Assembly (NCBI GenBank): GCA_900446925.1
Contig: UAVY01000008.1
Span: 186,001-250,000 of the forward strand
Length of the DNA: 64,000 nucleotides
From: Citrobacter koseri
Lineage (GTDB): Bacteria > Pseudomonadota > Gammaproteobacteria > Enterobacterales > Enterobacteriaceae
Direction of reading: 5' to 3'
Numbering within the stretch: position 1 is the first letter of the stretch; each line of letters begins with the position of its first letter. Below, one piece after another: positions 9,620 to 19,391 of this stretch. The notes beneath the pieces were generated by a model that was not told where the DNA came from, ran no database searches, and worked only from the letters and a program-made list of their open reading frames with translations. A program made the position numbers and the translations under genes.

Positions 9620-10487
9620 CTATGGCTGCGAGGACGGATTCAGCAGGGCGATAAACGCGTCCAGTTGACGGGTCATTGCCCCGCGACGCCACACAAGCCA
9701 GGTGTCCAGCCATCGCCACTCTTCGCTCAACGGCCAGGCTTCAACCTGATGATGCCCGGGCATACTTTCCAGCATGGTACGAGGGATTAGCGCGATGCCC
9801 GCTCCGGCGATAACGCACGCCAGCATGCCGTGGTACGACTCCATTTCATGAATGGTGCCGGGCATCGCGCGATCGGCATGAAACCAGCTTTCAAAGTGAC
9901 GGCGATAAGAGCAGTTTGCGCGAAAGGCGTAGATATTGCTGCCATTCACGTCTTTTGCCCGCCGTACGGGGGAATGCCCATGAGGGGCGACAATCATCAT
10001 CTCTTCACGGTATACCGGCATACCTTCAAGACCCGGATGAGTAATCGGGCCCATCAACAAACGCTGCGTTAAGTCTGCCTTCCAGAACGCCTTCGAGCAT
10101 TGTCCCGGAAGGCCCGGTAGAGAGGGCGAACTGAATTTTGGGGTAACGCTGATTATACCCGGCAAGTGTGGCCGGGATGCGTACCGCAGCGGTGCTTTCC
10201 AGCGCGCCGAGTGAAAACAGTCCCTGAGGTTCATCACCGGCGACCACCATTCGCGCTTCATCAACCAGCGCCAGGATCTGCTGGCTGTAGCGCAGAAAGT
10301 TATGTCCGGCGGGAGAAAGGCGCAGCCGCTGACTTTCACGAATAAACAGATCCACGCCAAGATCGGCCTCAAGCTGGCGGATTCGCGTAGTGAGGTTCGA
10401 CGGGACGCGATGCACCTTCGCCGCCGCCTGCGTAATACTGCCGGTTTCGGCCACGGCATTGAACATTTCCAGCTGAGTCAGATCCAT
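9620..10487 (-). pseudogene. yneJ: LysR-type regulator YneJ (PtrR), one frameshift
   Basis: LysR-family transcription factor with N-terminal winged HTH ([20 protein letters not shown], then [20 protein letters not shown]) and a C-terminal effector domain. An extra base in the CCC at 10050-10052 splits it after LNAAFVDGP; corrected, it continues [19 protein letters not shown] to 9620. The span equals 288 codons plus stop plus one. In E. coli this regulator (YneJ, also called PtrR) represses the divergent sad gene in putrescine/glutamate use. The same divergent arrangement is kept here, with 104 bases between starts. Confidence 0.88.
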
Positions 10488-10591
10488 GATTTTCTCTTTT
10501 TGTGAACGCAGTGCTTAATATTATTCATTTTTCAGAAAGAGTAAATGCGCCCATTATGCAGGCATATCCCGCAACGTAGAGAGACAAACCG

Positions 10592-11980
10592 ATGACGATG
10601 ACACCTGCTACACATGCGATTTCCGTGGACCCGACAACTGGTGAAACGCTGGCGATGATGCCGTGGGCCAGCGCTGATGATATTGAAAATGCACTCACTC
10701 TGGCTGCCCGTGGATTTGAGGAATGGAAACGCACGACGGTGGCATACCGGGCGCAGAAACTTCGCGATATCGGGCAAGCGCTGCGTAACCGTACAGAAGA
10801 GATGGCGCACAGTATTTCCCGTGAGATGGGAAAACCGATCCGGCAGGCGCGCGCCGAGGTGGCGAAATCTGCGGCGCTCTGTGACTGGTATGCAGAACAT
10901 GGCCCCGCGATGCTAAACCCGGAACCGACGCTGGTGGAAAATCAGCAGGCGGTGATTGCATATCGTCCGCTGGGGACAATACTGGCGGTCATGCCGTGGA
11001 ACTTTCCGCTCTGGCAGGTATTACGCGGGGCGATTCCCATCCTGCTGGCGGGTAACGGCTATTTACTAAAACATGCGCCGAATGTGATCGGTTGTGCTGA
11101 ACGTATTGCGCAGATCTTCGCCGATGCCGGTATTCCGGCGGGCGTTTATGGTTGGGTGAATGCCAGTAACGACGGCGTTAGCCAGATGATTAACGATCCC
11201 CGTATTGCCGCCGTGACGGTAACGGGCAGCGTGCGTGCCGGGGCCGCGATTGGCGCGCAGGCCGGGGCTGCGCTGAAAAAATGCGTGCTTGAACTGGGCG
11301 GTTCCGATCCGTTTATCGTTCTTAACGATGCCGATCTGGATCTGGCTGTTAAAGCCGCTGTCGCCGGTCGCTATCAAAATACCGGGCAGGTATGCGCGGC
11401 GGCGAAGCGCTTTATTGTTGAAGAGGGGATTGCCGGGGAATTTACTGAACGGTTTGTTGCCGCCGCCAGCGCACTGAAAATGGGCGATCCGCTGGCGGAA
11501 GAGAACGATCTCGGTCCTATGGCGCGTTTTGATCTACGGGATGAGCTGCATCAGCAAGTGGAGGCATCAATAGCAGAAGGCGCGCGTTTATTACTGGGCG
11601 GTGAAAAGCTCGCCGGGGAAGGCAACTATTATGCCATTACGGTTCTGGGCGATGTGACGCCTGAGATGACGGCGTTTCGTCAGGAGTTGTTTGGGCCCGT
11701 GGCGGCGATTACCGTGGCGAAGAACGCCGAACATGCCCTGCAACTGGCTAATGACAGCGACTTTGGGTTGTCGGCGACGCTGTTCACTGCGCGTGATGCA
11801 CTGGCTCAGGAGATGGCATCGCGCCTGGAATGCGGCGGGGTGTTTATCAATGGATACAGCGCCAGCGATCCGCGTGTGGCATTTGGCGGCGTGAAGAAAA
11901 GCGGCTTTGGTCGCGAGCTCTCCCATTTTGGCCTGCATGAGTTTTGCAACGTACAAACTGTCTGGAAAAACCGTCTGTGA
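10592..11980 (+). CDS. sad: Succinate semialdehyde dehydrogenase Sad (YneI)
   Basis: Intact 462-residue NAD(P)-dependent aldehyde dehydrogenase, the same length as E. coli Sad, which oxidises succinic semialdehyde from putrescine/GABA breakdown. ALDH landmarks are visible: MPWNFPLW near residue 133, the glycine motif VTGSVRAG near residue 211, the catalytic Glu in LELGGSDPFIVL near residue 233, and the catalytic Cys in NTGQVCAAAKRF near residue 268. The start codon is the second ATG-type option, MTMTPATHAISVDPTTGE, just after a GAGAGA-like ribosome site. It is first in the run sad - chemoreceptor - glsB - yneG and divergent from its regulator gene. Confidence 0.92.
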   Translation: MTMTPATHAISVDPTTGETLAMMPWASADDIENALTLAARGFEEWKRTTVAYRAQKLRDIGQALRNRTEEMAHSISREMGKPIRQARAEVAKSAALCDWYAEHGPAMLNPEPTLVENQQAVIAYRPLGTILAVMPWNFPLWQVLRGAIPILLAGNGYLLKHAPNVIGCAERIAQIFADAGIPAGVYGWVNASNDGVSQMINDPRIAAVTVTGSVRAGAAIGAQAGAALKKCVLELGGSDPFIVLNDADLDLAVKAAVAGRYQNTGQVCAAAKRFIVEEGIAGEFTERFVAAASALKMGDPLAEENDLGPMARFDLRDELHQQVEASIAEGARLLLGGEKLAGEGNYYAITVLGDVTPEMTAFRQELFGPVAAITVAKNAEHALQLANDSDFGLSATLFTARDALAQEMASRLECGGVFINGYSASDPRVAFGGVKKSGFGRELSHFGLHEFCNVQTVWKNRL

Positions 11981-12082
11981 TCATTCTGGCGTCTTCTTGA
12001 GGCGCCATGTCACATTACTGCAATAGTTCTGTCATTTTCTCTCCGTACACTCGCGCATAACGCATTGATACAGAAGAATATC

Positions 12083-13672
12083 ATGAACTTAACGCAAATT
12101 TTTCGAGGCTTAATTCGTCGTTTCACTCCCCGCCAGTTTGGTCTGTTAACGGGAATATTTTGCATTATCGCGCTGTTTTCTATTTTGCAGGTTGCGTCAT
12201 CCCTGATGCTGTCGTTTTCCGTGCGAGACGCTCAGCGCAACGAACAACGTAACCAGCAGGCACTGCTGCAACAAACGAAGGTGGATGAGGCGAGGGTAGC
12301 GCTGTTGTCCGCAAGCGATCTGCTGAACCGGGCGGGCGTTTACTTTATGCAGGATGCCGCAACGGGATCAGAAGGCAGCTGGCGCCCGTTGATGGATGAA
12401 GCTCAGCAGGCGCTGGTAGAGTCAAAAACGGCCTGGGATGCCTGGCTTGCAATGGCTCCTCATAAAGACGACGGCCTGATTGAGAGTTATCAGCGTTTTT
12501 ATAGTGGTATTCAGGAACAGGCGGATGGTTTGAGTCAAACTAACGCCATCGACGCGTTCTTTGCTGTTCCTGTTCAGGCGTTTCAGACAGATTTCAATGA
12601 AAACTATGCTCGCTTTCAGCAAGAGAGTGGGCGTCAGACAGAGGGTGGCAGGCAGCAACTGATTGCCAGCCTGGAAGGGTTGCAGCACCTCTTTTTGTTC
12701 ATCCCGTTTGTGCTGGTGGTGATTGCCCTGCTGGTCTGGAGCGGCATGTCTCGCTGGGTTATTTCTCCGCTGCGCCGCCTGATCGCCCATATTAATATTC
12801 TGGCCGCAGGCGATCTGTCCGAACCAATGCCGAAGGTGAGCGGGTTTAACCGCGAGGTCGCGCAACTCAGTTCACGCATTGATGCGATGCAACAGGGGCT
12901 GAGGCAGCTGGTGCAGCAGGTGAGCGATGCCACCACCGCAATGGTCGGCAACATCGATCAGCTTGCGCAGAGCAACAAACAGCTTTATCAGCAATCGGCG
13001 AAACAGAGCGAAGAGTTAAGTAGTGTCACCTCGCATATCTCGTTTCTGGAAACGCATGTCGAGGACAATAGCGGCTTTGCCAGACTGGCTAATCAACGTG
13101 CAGCCGAGGCGCGTCAGGTAGCGGCTGGCGGCGATCGTATGATGGAGACCGTTAACCGTTCGATGCAGGCGATTGTTGAGCGATCGTCAGAAATGCGCGG
13201 GATCATCTCTCTGATTGACAGCGTCGCGTTCCAGACCAATATCCTGGCGCTGAACGCGGCTATCGAAGCGGCCCATGCCGGAGAACAAGGTCGCGGATTT
13301 GCCGTGGTGGCAAAAGAAGTGGGGCTGCTGGCCCGTAAAAGCAGTCAGTCCACGCAGAACATACAGGAACTTATCCACCACTCCTTGCAGGGAATCGAGG
13401 AGGGTTCACATGCGGTTAACCGACTGGAAGAAAATTTACAGCAGGTGATTTCGTTAGTAGACAATCTGGGCATACTGTTGAATGACATCTCTGGCGCCAC
13501 GTTAAGCCAGGGGGACAGCATCCACCAGATGACGGGGCAGCTACAGGCGCTTAACCGTGCGGCGCAAGAGACCAGCAGCCTGGTGAATACCGCATCGGCT
13601 TCATCGCTGCAACTGCATCATGAATCTCATCAGCTTCTGAACGCGGTGGCGCGATTTCGTCTTTCTGCCTGA
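12083..13672 (+). CDS. Methyl-accepting chemotaxis protein, small periplasmic sensor
   Basis: Intact receptor of 529 residues from the ATG at 12083 (an in-frame TTG at 12065 would add six residues and has no better ribosome site). TM1 lies at about residues 19-42, a helical periplasmic domain of about 150 residues of the four-helix-bundle type follows, then TM2 near residues 197-217 ([17 protein letters not shown]), a HAMP linker, and the signalling hairpin with the conserved tip [20 protein letters not shown] followed by [11 protein letters not shown]. The C-terminus ([10 protein letters not shown]) lacks the NWETF-like CheR-docking pentapeptide, so methylation would need help from other receptors. 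It sits between sad and glsB; a glutamate/glutamine/polyamine-related ligand would fit but is inference only. Confidence 0.85.
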   Translation: MNLTQIFRGLIRRFTPRQFGLLTGIFCIIALFSILQVASSLMLSFSVRDAQRNEQRNQQALLQQTKVDEARVALLSASDLLNRAGVYFMQDAATGSEGSWRPLMDEAQQALVESKTAWDAWLAMAPHKDDGLIESYQRFYSGIQEQADGLSQTNAIDAFFAVPVQAFQTDFNENYARFQQESGRQTEGGRQQLIASLEGLQHLFLFIPFVLVVIALLVWSGMSRWVISPLRRLIAHINILAAGDLSEPMPKVSGFNREVAQLSSRIDAMQQGLRQLVQQVSDATTAMVGNIDQLAQSNKQLYQQSAKQSEELSSVTSHISFLETHVEDNSGFARLANQRAAEARQVAAGGDRMMETVNRSMQAIVERSSEMRGIISLIDSVAFQTNILALNAAIEAAHAGEQGRGFAVVAKEVGLLARKSSQSTQNIQELIHHSLQGIEEGSHAVNRLEENLQQVISLVDNLGILLNDISGATLSQGDSIHQMTGQLQALNRAAQETSSLVNTASASSLQLHHESHQLLNAVARFRLSA

Positions 13673-13696
13673 CGCCGCACATTCAGCTCTGTTATA

Positions 13697-13722
13697 CTCG
13701 CAGGCCTTTTCAGACCTGCGAG
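13697..13722 (+). promoter_or_regulatory. Hairpin in the glsB leader
   Basis: Eight-base stem CTCGCAGG (13697-13704) / CCTGCGAG (13715-13722) with a ten-base loop, ending 13 bases before the glsB GTG. The AGGAG ribosome site follows immediately. No T-tract follows, so it is not a standard terminator; it could be the base of a terminator for the upstream receptor gene or could affect glsB translation. Confidence 0.4.
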
Positions 13723-13735
13723 CAAGGAGCACATT

Positions 13736-14662
13736 GTGGCCAGGGCCATGGACAATTCAATTTTAGAGACCATCCTTCAGCAGGTGCGCCCGTTGATTGG
13801 ACAGGGGAAAGTGGCTGATTACATCCCTGCGCTGGCCTCTGTCGATGGGTCAAAACTGGGGATCGCCATTTGCACCGTTGACGGGCAATACTATCAGGCT
13901 GGTGATGCGCAGGAGCGCTTCTCAATACAATCCATATCAAAGGTGCTGAGTCTGGTGGTGGCGATGCGTCACTACCCGGAAGAGGAAATCTGGCAACGTG
14001 TCGGAAAAGATCCCTCCGGGTCGCCATTCAATTCCTTGGTGCAACTGGAACTGGAGCAAGGGATACCGCGTAACCCGTTCATTAATGCCGGTGCGCTGGT
14101 GGTCTGCGATATGCTGCAAGGGCGACTGAGCGCGCCGCGCCAGCGTATGCTGGAAGTGGTTCGGGCGCTTAGCGGCGTGTCGGATATTGCGTATGATGTC
14201 ACGGTTGCCCGTTCTGAATTTGAGCACTCCGCACGCAATGCCGCTATTGCCTGGCTGATGAAGTCATTTGGTAATTTCCAGCATGATGTCACTACCGTTT
14301 TGCAAAATTACTTTCACTACTGCGCGTTGAAAATGAGCTGTGCGGAACTGGCGCGTACATTTGTTTTTCTGGCCAGACAGGGGCAGGCGTTTCACCTTGA
14401 TGAACCGGTTGTCACGCCGATGCAGGCCCGACAAATCAACGCACTGATGGCGACCAGTGGAATGTACCAGAACGCAGGCGAATTTGCCTGGCGAGTAGGA
14501 TTACCTGCCAAGTCAGGCGTTGGCGGTGGGATTGTGGCGATTGTCCCGCACGAAATGGCGATTGCGGTATGGAGCCCTGAACTGGATCCGGCGGGCAACT
14601 CCCTGGCGGGTATTGCGGTACTCGAACAACTCACCCAACAATTAGGCCGTTCGGTTTACTGA
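13736..14662 (+). CDS. glsB: Glutaminase 2 (GlsB, YneH)
   Basis: Intact 308-residue serine-dependent glutaminase that converts glutamine to glutamate and ammonia; exactly the E. coli YneH length. The fold is beta-lactamase-like and the catalytic S-x-x-K is seen as Ser66-Ile-Ser-Lys69 in [11 protein letters not shown]. The family blocks [19 protein letters not shown] and [20 protein letters not shown] are intact. The start is GTG at 13736, supported by AAGGAG seven bases upstream. Its TGA overlaps the ATG of yneG by one base, so the two are coupled. Confidence 0.93.
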   Translation: MARAMDNSILETILQQVRPLIGQGKVADYIPALASVDGSKLGIAICTVDGQYYQAGDAQERFSIQSISKVLSLVVAMRHYPEEEIWQRVGKDPSGSPFNSLVQLELEQGIPRNPFINAGALVVCDMLQGRLSAPRQRMLEVVRALSGVSDIAYDVTVARSEFEHSARNAAIAWLMKSFGNFQHDVTTVLQNYFHYCALKMSCAELARTFVFLARQGQAFHLDEPVVTPMQARQINALMATSGMYQNAGEFAWRVGLPAKSGVGGGIVAIVPHEMAIAVWSPELDPAGNSLAGIAVLEQLTQQLGRSVY

Positions 14663-15021
14663 TGAACGCGCTTGATCCACTTTTTTCTCGCCTGTCACGT
14701 TCGCCATTTCGTGCGCGGTTTCGTCTTGGCGCAAAAGAAAGGCAGTATTGCTGGGATAAAGGCGCGCAGGTTATTGATCAACATGCTGCCGAGTTTATTG
14801 CTAAGCGGCTGGCCCCGGCTTTTCCGCGCAACGATGGTAAACAAACGCCGATGCGCGGCCACCCCGTATTTATTGCCCAACACGCGACGGCGACCTGCTG
14901 CCGTGGTTGTCTGGCGAAATGGCACAACATTCCCCAGGGAGAATCGCTGAGTGAAGAACAGCAGCAGTATGTTGTTGCCGTCATTCACCACTGGCTGGTT
15001 ATCCAGATGAATCAGCCGTAA
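14662..15021 (+). CDS. yneG: YneG, DUF4186 protein
   Basis: Intact 119-residue cytoplasmic protein, the same length as E. coli YneG. It has no signal peptide or membrane segment. A conserved block around RGHPVFIAQHATATCCRGCL contains paired cysteines and histidines that could bind metal. Function is unknown. It overlaps glsB by one base and is probably cotranslated with it. Confidence 0.88.
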   Translation: MNALDPLFSRLSRSPFRARFRLGAKERQYCWDKGAQVIDQHAAEFIAKRLAPAFPRNDGKQTPMRGHPVFIAQHATATCCRGCLAKWHNIPQGESLSEEQQQYVVAVIHHWLVIQMNQP

Positions 15022-15057
15022 ATCTCCGCGTCGTGAGAGATGTTAAAGCATAAAACA

Positions 15058-15142
15058 GTTTTGATTAATCGTGACTACTTGATCAAAACAGGGTTTCAAT
15101 ATCATAAAGTTTGCTAACCTGTTCTACCAATTCAAACAGGTT
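15058..15142 (+). promoter_or_regulatory. uxaB upstream region with two inverted repeats
   Basis: The 149 bases before uxaB hold GTTTTGAT (15058-15065) / ATCAAAAC (15082-15089) and AACCTGTT (15116-15123) / AACAGGTT (15135-15142). The second repeat encloses TACCAATT, which resembles a half of the ExuR/UxuR-type operator. Hexuronate-responsive control of uxaB is known in E. coli; the exact site here is inference. Confidence 0.4.
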
Positions 15143-15170
15143 GTATGACTAATTAAGAAGGGAACCCATT

Positions 15171-16622
15171 GTGAAAACTCTAAACCGTCGCGATTTTCCC
15201 GGTGCCAGCTATCCTGAGCGCATCATTCAGTTTGGTGAGGGAAACTTCCTGCGCGCCTTTGTTGACTGGCAAGTTGATCTGCTGAATGAACATACCGATT
15301 TGAACGCCGGAGTGGTCATTGTTCGCCCTATCGAAAGCACGTTTCCGCCGTCATTGAGTACCCAGGATGGGCTCTATACCACGATTATTCGTGGTTTGAA
15401 TGAAAAGGGCGAGGCGGTTAGCGACGCGCGTTTGATCCGTTCTGTTAACCGTGAAATCAGCGTCTATGATAATTACGATGAATTCCTGAAACTGGCGCAT
15501 AACCCGGACATGCGTTTTGTTTTCTCTAATACCACAGAAGCCGGTATTAGCTACCATGCCGGTGACGCATTTGATGACGCGCCCGCGGTCAGCTACCCCG
15601 CGAAGCTGACGCGGCTGCTGTTTGAACGTTATACCTGTTTTGACGGCGCGCTTGATAAAGGCTGGATTATCATTCCTTGTGAACTGATTGATTACAATGG
15701 CGAGGCGTTGCGCGAGCTGGTACTGCGTTACGCTCAGGAGTGGAGCTTGTCCGCTGCGTTTGTGCAGTGGCTGGATCAGGCGAACACCTTTTGTTCCACG
15801 CTGGTTGACCGGATTGTGACCGGATATCCGCGTGATGAAGTGACGCAACTTGAAGCGGAACTTGGCTATCACGATGCTTTTCTCGATACTGCGGAGCATT
15901 TTTATCTGTTTGTGATTCAGGGGCCAAAAAAGGTAGCGTCTGAGCTGCGTCTTGATAAGTATCCGCTCAATGTGCTGATTGTTGATGACATCAAGCCGTA
16001 CAAAGAGCGTAAGGTCGCGATCCTGAATGGTGCGCATACGGCGCTGGTGCCCGTTGCGTTCCAGGCCGGGCTGGATACCGTTGGTGAAGCCATGAATGAC
16101 CGCGACATTTGCGCCTTTGTTGAAAAAGCCATCTATGAAGAGATTATTCCGGTGCTGGATTTACCTCGCGACGAATTAATGTCGTTCGCCAGTGCGGTGA
16201 CGGGGCGTTTCCAGAATCCGTATATTAAACACCAGTTGTTGTCGATTGCGTTAAATGGCATGACTAAATTTCGCACCCGTATTTTACCGCAGCTACTGGC
16301 AGGGCAGCAGGTCAGCGGCGTTTTACCGGCGCACCTGACGTTTGCGCTTGCGGCGCTGATCGCATTTTATCGTGGTGAACGTCGCGGCGAGACGTATCCG
16401 CTCCAGGATGATGCGCACTGGATTGAGCGCTATCAACAGTGGTGGCATCAACATAGCGACGGTCTTATCAGCACACAGGATTTGGTTCATGCCGTGCTGG
16501 CCGTGGACGCGCATTGGGGGCAGGATCTGACGCACGTTGCAGGTCTGGTCGAACAGGTCACGACCGACCTGGATGCAATCCTGACGAAAGGGATGCGTGA
16601 AGCGGTAAAACCGCTGTGCTAA
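15171..16622 (+). CDS. uxaB: Altronate oxidoreductase (tagaturonate reductase) UxaB
   Basis: Intact 483-residue NAD-dependent mannitol-dehydrogenase-family enzyme, the same length as E. coli UxaB. It reduces D-tagaturonate to D-altronate in galacturonate catabolism. The N-terminal nucleotide-binding motif appears as [13 protein letters not shown] (about residues 18-30). The C-terminal domain has the family block [20 protein letters not shown]. The start is GTG with AGAAGGGAA upstream. The gene stands alone, followed by a clear terminator. Confidence 0.93.
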   Translation: MKTLNRRDFPGASYPERIIQFGEGNFLRAFVDWQVDLLNEHTDLNAGVVIVRPIESTFPPSLSTQDGLYTTIIRGLNEKGEAVSDARLIRSVNREISVYDNYDEFLKLAHNPDMRFVFSNTTEAGISYHAGDAFDDAPAVSYPAKLTRLLFERYTCFDGALDKGWIIIPCELIDYNGEALRELVLRYAQEWSLSAAFVQWLDQANTFCSTLVDRIVTGYPRDEVTQLEAELGYHDAFLDTAEHFYLFVIQGPKKVASELRLDKYPLNVLIVDDIKPYKERKVAILNGAHTALVPVAFQAGLDTVGEAMNDRDICAFVEKAIYEEIIPVLDLPRDELMSFASAVTGRFQNPYIKHQLLSIALNGMTKFRTRILPQLLAGQQVSGVLPAHLTFALAALIAFYRGERRGETYPLQDDAHWIERYQQWWHQHSDGLISTQDLVHAVLAVDAHWGQDLTHVAGLVEQVTTDLDAILTKGMREAVKPLC

Positions 16623-16630
16623 TCATCTGA

Positions 16631-16652
16631 CCCGGCTGCGGCCGGGTTTTGT
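16631..16652 (+). terminator. uxaB terminator
   Basis: Perfect six-base G/C stem CCCGGC (16631-16636) / GCCGGG (16641-16646), loop TGCG, then TTTTGTTTT. It lies 9 bases after the uxaB stop. Confidence 0.88.
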
Positions 16653-16782
16653 TTTCATGTTATTTAGTTACAACATACTTTTGAGGGGGAAATTAATCGC
16701 TGTCTGAAACTTCCGTGCGTTTACCCGTCAGGCAGAAAAGGGAGGGCTGGCGAAACAGGCAGACAGGGTGAGGGCGATGCGC

Positions 16783-17115
16783 TCAATGCGCATGAAGATC
16801 TTCATCCTGAGGCTCGTCAAATACGCCAGTTAACAACGCAACGGTAGGCGCATCATCAATTGCGCCTACTGAACTTCCGCAGTGAGAACAAAATGCCCGA
16901 CTGGAAATATCCGAAGAACGCCAGACCGCAGGCTTGTCTCCTTGTCCTGTCCACGTCACATCCTGAGCGTCGAATTCGACCCAACTGACCGAATAGGCAC
17001 CTGTATGTTTTTGGCAAATCGAGCAGGAACAGGTATGTGGATTTTTCGGCGCTACTGCCGAAAAACGGATAAAACCGCACAGACAGCCGCCAGTATAGAC
17101 TTTGCTCATCGTCAT
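16783..17115 (-). CDS. GFA/CENP-V-fold zinc protein
   Basis: 110 residues from the ATG at 17113-17115 (MTMSKVYTGGCLCGFIRF), chosen because CGGAA lies just upstream; a longer upstream frame lacks a site. It shows the GFA-family zinc cysteines: GGCLCG at the N-terminus, CSCSIC in the middle, and FCSHCGSSVG near residue 85. Such proteins are related to glutathione-dependent formaldehyde-activating enzyme; most members have no proven reaction. It is slightly short at the C-terminus compared with typical 120-140-residue members. A second GFA gene lies at 48800. Confidence 0.75.
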   Translation of the reverse strand: MTMSKVYTGGCLCGFIRFSAVAPKNPHTCSCSICQKHTGAYSVSWVEFDAQDVTWTGQGDKPAVWRSSDISSRAFCSHCGSSVGAIDDAPTVALLTGVFDEPQDEDLHAH

Positions 17116-17214
17116 TTCCGTTAAACATTCATTTCCCGACACTATCAGATGATCCCACACTCAACCAGTGATGAATGGCAGAAAGGAGAACAGACGCAGG
17201 ATCATAATGACAAA

Positions 17215-17403
17215 GCGGGATCTGTGTTACAACGGAGGCTAAACAGATATCTCAATGGCGGGAAAACCGTGTCTATCTGTTTATTGGAATTTGCCAGCGA
17301 CAGCGCATTTGTTGCGTTTTTCCGTCAACACACGGGATTAACGCCAACCGCGTTATCCACAGAAAGTTTTGGACGGAATGAGTGGATAACTCAGTTACAA
17401 TAG
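17215..17403 (+). pseudogene. Remnant of an AraC-family regulator C-terminus
   Basis: The frame ending at 17403 contains FASDSAFVAFFRQHTGLTPT, the second-HTH/FRxxxGxTP signature of AraC-type regulators, preceded by RRLNRYLNGGKTVSICLL. No upstream ligand domain or first HTH is recognisable, so this looks like the degraded 3' end of a regulator gene. It sits in a small accessory patch between the GFA gene and a GNAT. Confidence 0.45.
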
Positions 17404-17433
17404 AAGCAACGTAAGCATAATGAGTGGAAAATA

Positions 17434-17955
17434 ATGTCTGCTATCGTCACGGAAAGATTCATTTTGCGCCCTCAAGTCATCACAGATTATGATGTATGGT
17501 ATCCGATGTATTCAGACCCTAAAATATTTCATCTGGTTAATGCCCCAGGCTTTACGCCAGAAGAGGCATGGAACCGCCTGTTGAGAAACATCGGGCATTG
17601 GTCTGTTTTTGGTTACGGTATATTTTCTATTTTTCAAAAGTCTGACGGTACGTTTTTAGGCGAAACAGGACTGGCTAATTTTCATCGTGGCATTGATGAA
17701 AACTTTGAGAACTGTGTCGAGGCATCATGGGTTATTTCACGTTCAGCTCAGGGGGCTGGCGTAGCAAAGGAAGCCGCTGCCGCTGCGCATCAGTGGTTTG
17801 TCCATTCGTTTTCACCTTCGAAGACAATTTGTCTTATCGCAAAGAATAACATTCCGTCCATTCGTGTTGCTGAGCATGTGGGCTACCGTATTTATGATGA
17901 ATGCTTATACAAAGGCGCTGAGTGTTTAAAACTTGAATGCTTATGGGATAAATAA
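17434..17955 (+). CDS. GNAT-family N-acetyltransferase (RimJ/RimL type)
   Basis: Intact 173-residue acetyltransferase. It opens with VTERFILRPQVITDYDVWYP, typical of RimJ/RimL-like GNATs, has GETGLANFHRG in the central strand, the acetyl-CoA binding region near SRSAQGAGVAKEAAAAAHQW, and a C-terminal NIPSIRVAEHVGYRIYDE (motif B, Asn-x-x-Ser). The substrate cannot be told. Composition is somewhat more AT-rich than the neighbouring core genes. Confidence 0.82.
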   Translation: MSAIVTERFILRPQVITDYDVWYPMYSDPKIFHLVNAPGFTPEEAWNRLLRNIGHWSVFGYGIFSIFQKSDGTFLGETGLANFHRGIDENFENCVEASWVISRSAQGAGVAKEAAAAAHQWFVHSFSPSKTICLIAKNNIPSIRVAEHVGYRIYDECLYKGAECLKLECLWDK

Positions 17956-17961
17956 AAGCAT

Positions 17962-17979
17962 GGGCCGTCGTCACGGCCC
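17962..17979 (-). terminator. Hairpin between the two GNAT genes
   Basis: Seven-base stem GGGCCGT / ACGGCCC with a four-base loop. On the minus strand it is followed by ATGCTTTTATTTAT, so it fits a terminator for the minus-strand GNAT; on the plus strand the T-tract is poor. Confidence 0.6.
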
Positions 17980-17991
17980 CCGTATTCCAGA

Positions 17992-18706
17992 TTACACTTC
18001 AGGCTCCGCCAGGTAGTGCCGTAAAGGGTGAATCTGATGTCCGCGCTCGTCGAGATTTTCCGTTCTTAGCCAGACAGATATCGCACTGGATATCTTCGGC
18101 CACTCGGCGCTAATAATTGAATATGTTGCGATATCCACGCTCCTTGATTTTATGATTTGCTTATCACGTTAAGATGCCTTCTTTCCGAAACCCAATTCTT
18201 TCAGCAGCATTCATTCCAGCATGATTAAGCGTGTCTGTTTGCCACTCACAACGGCGATATTTAAGGACATCAAAAACATACATCAGTAAAAGATAAATTG
18301 CTTCCGTGCTTAAAAAGGTGCGTTTTATCGCTGGCGTGAGATGTACATATCCGATTTCCGCAACGCCATTATTCTTGTCTATATTAAAAAGGGCGAGGGT
18401 GCCTCGGGCCTTCGCGGATTTATTTTCTATTATGGCATAATATGAAATTCCGCCCTGACTGATGATGCGTTTGATATAGTCAAAGGTTGCTTGCCTTGTC
18501 TCGGGGCGTTCATCAGGAAGATAAGTCCAGTCCCGTGGGTCCTCTATGCTATGCCAGCCCTGATAAAGATCATCACAGTGGTAAGTCGCAAGGGGTTGTA
18601 AGTGACAGTAACGGCCTGACAACTGGCGCGTGTCAGGTAAAATAAAATCAAGGTTACCCTCAAGATGTCTGCCTACATATTGACCGAAGATATTAAGCTC
18701 TTTCAT
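17992..18706 (-). pseudogene. GNAT-family acetyltransferase, one frameshift
   Basis: The first 178 residues (MKELNIFGQYVGRHLEGNLD onward) are a RimJ/RimL-type GNAT with EIGYVHLTPAIKRTFLSTEA and NHAGMNAAERIGFRKEG. One extra base in the TT at 18169-18170 truncates it. Removing the base continues the protein RDKQIIKSRSVDIATYSIIS, AEWPKISSAISVWL, to a stop at 17992-17994, giving about 237 residues. The recovered tail has the SIIxxEWP motif that ends this subfamily, which supports the repair. It converges with the other GNAT across a hairpin. Confidence 0.75.
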
Positions 18707-19391
18707 ACTCTTCTCCTTAAAATAATAACGACAAGGATTTAAACGAGTAATATCGGTATGTTTATGTGAGTAAGCGACAGGTTCCTTAGTATGTTAACAA
18801 CAACTGATGGATGTACCCGATGAAAACATTATATATTAACCATAGCATATTTTAATCTTGCTACAGCACTTCTGAGCGCTTTGTGATAAATATCATATTC
18901 AGCATTAGGTTCTTAAGGGTAACGACAGCGGCGTCGGTTTTATGAATCCCTGGGGATGCAGCATCTTGCGGATGAGGAATTCACAACGCCTAAGCAAAAA
19001 AGCGTGTTACATGTATTCGGAAAATGTATTTAGACATCGCGGGAAGTGCCGGAGCTGTGAAACAGAGCCCCAGAATCAACGGAGTCGTGCTGGAGAAAGT
19101 GCTTTCAGAGACCATAGCGGCCAGCACAAGGATGACTACAAAACCACAGATTCTCCCTTTATCCTCTTTAGTGCGCATAATGTATATTATGTTAAATTGA
19201 ATTTATGATGCCCAATACAGGCTTACTCCCTTGACTCATAATGCATCCCTCGCCTTTTTCTGCATGCCTTCCATCGTGTCCTGTGTGAATTCTGCAAACT
19301 GTTCGGTTATCCTGCGTCAGATTTCATGTAGCGCACGCATTAAAAACCCGGCCACTGTGACCGGATAAGCCAATGGGATCTGCGTTTCTCA
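18707..19391. other. 685-base region without a convincing gene
   Basis: AT-rich stretch between the minus-strand GNAT start and the end of the HAD gene. It contains a minus-strand 62-codon hydrophobic frame (18990-19178, two possible membrane segments) with no recognisable family and no clear ribosome site, and a low-quality plus-strand frame over the same bases. I call no gene here. Confidence 0.5.

Noticed and set aside
18942..19208. Plus-strand 88-codon frame and the opposing hydrophobic 62-codon frame
   Set aside because: No family resemblance and no convincing ribosome site; low-complexity AT-rich surroundings.
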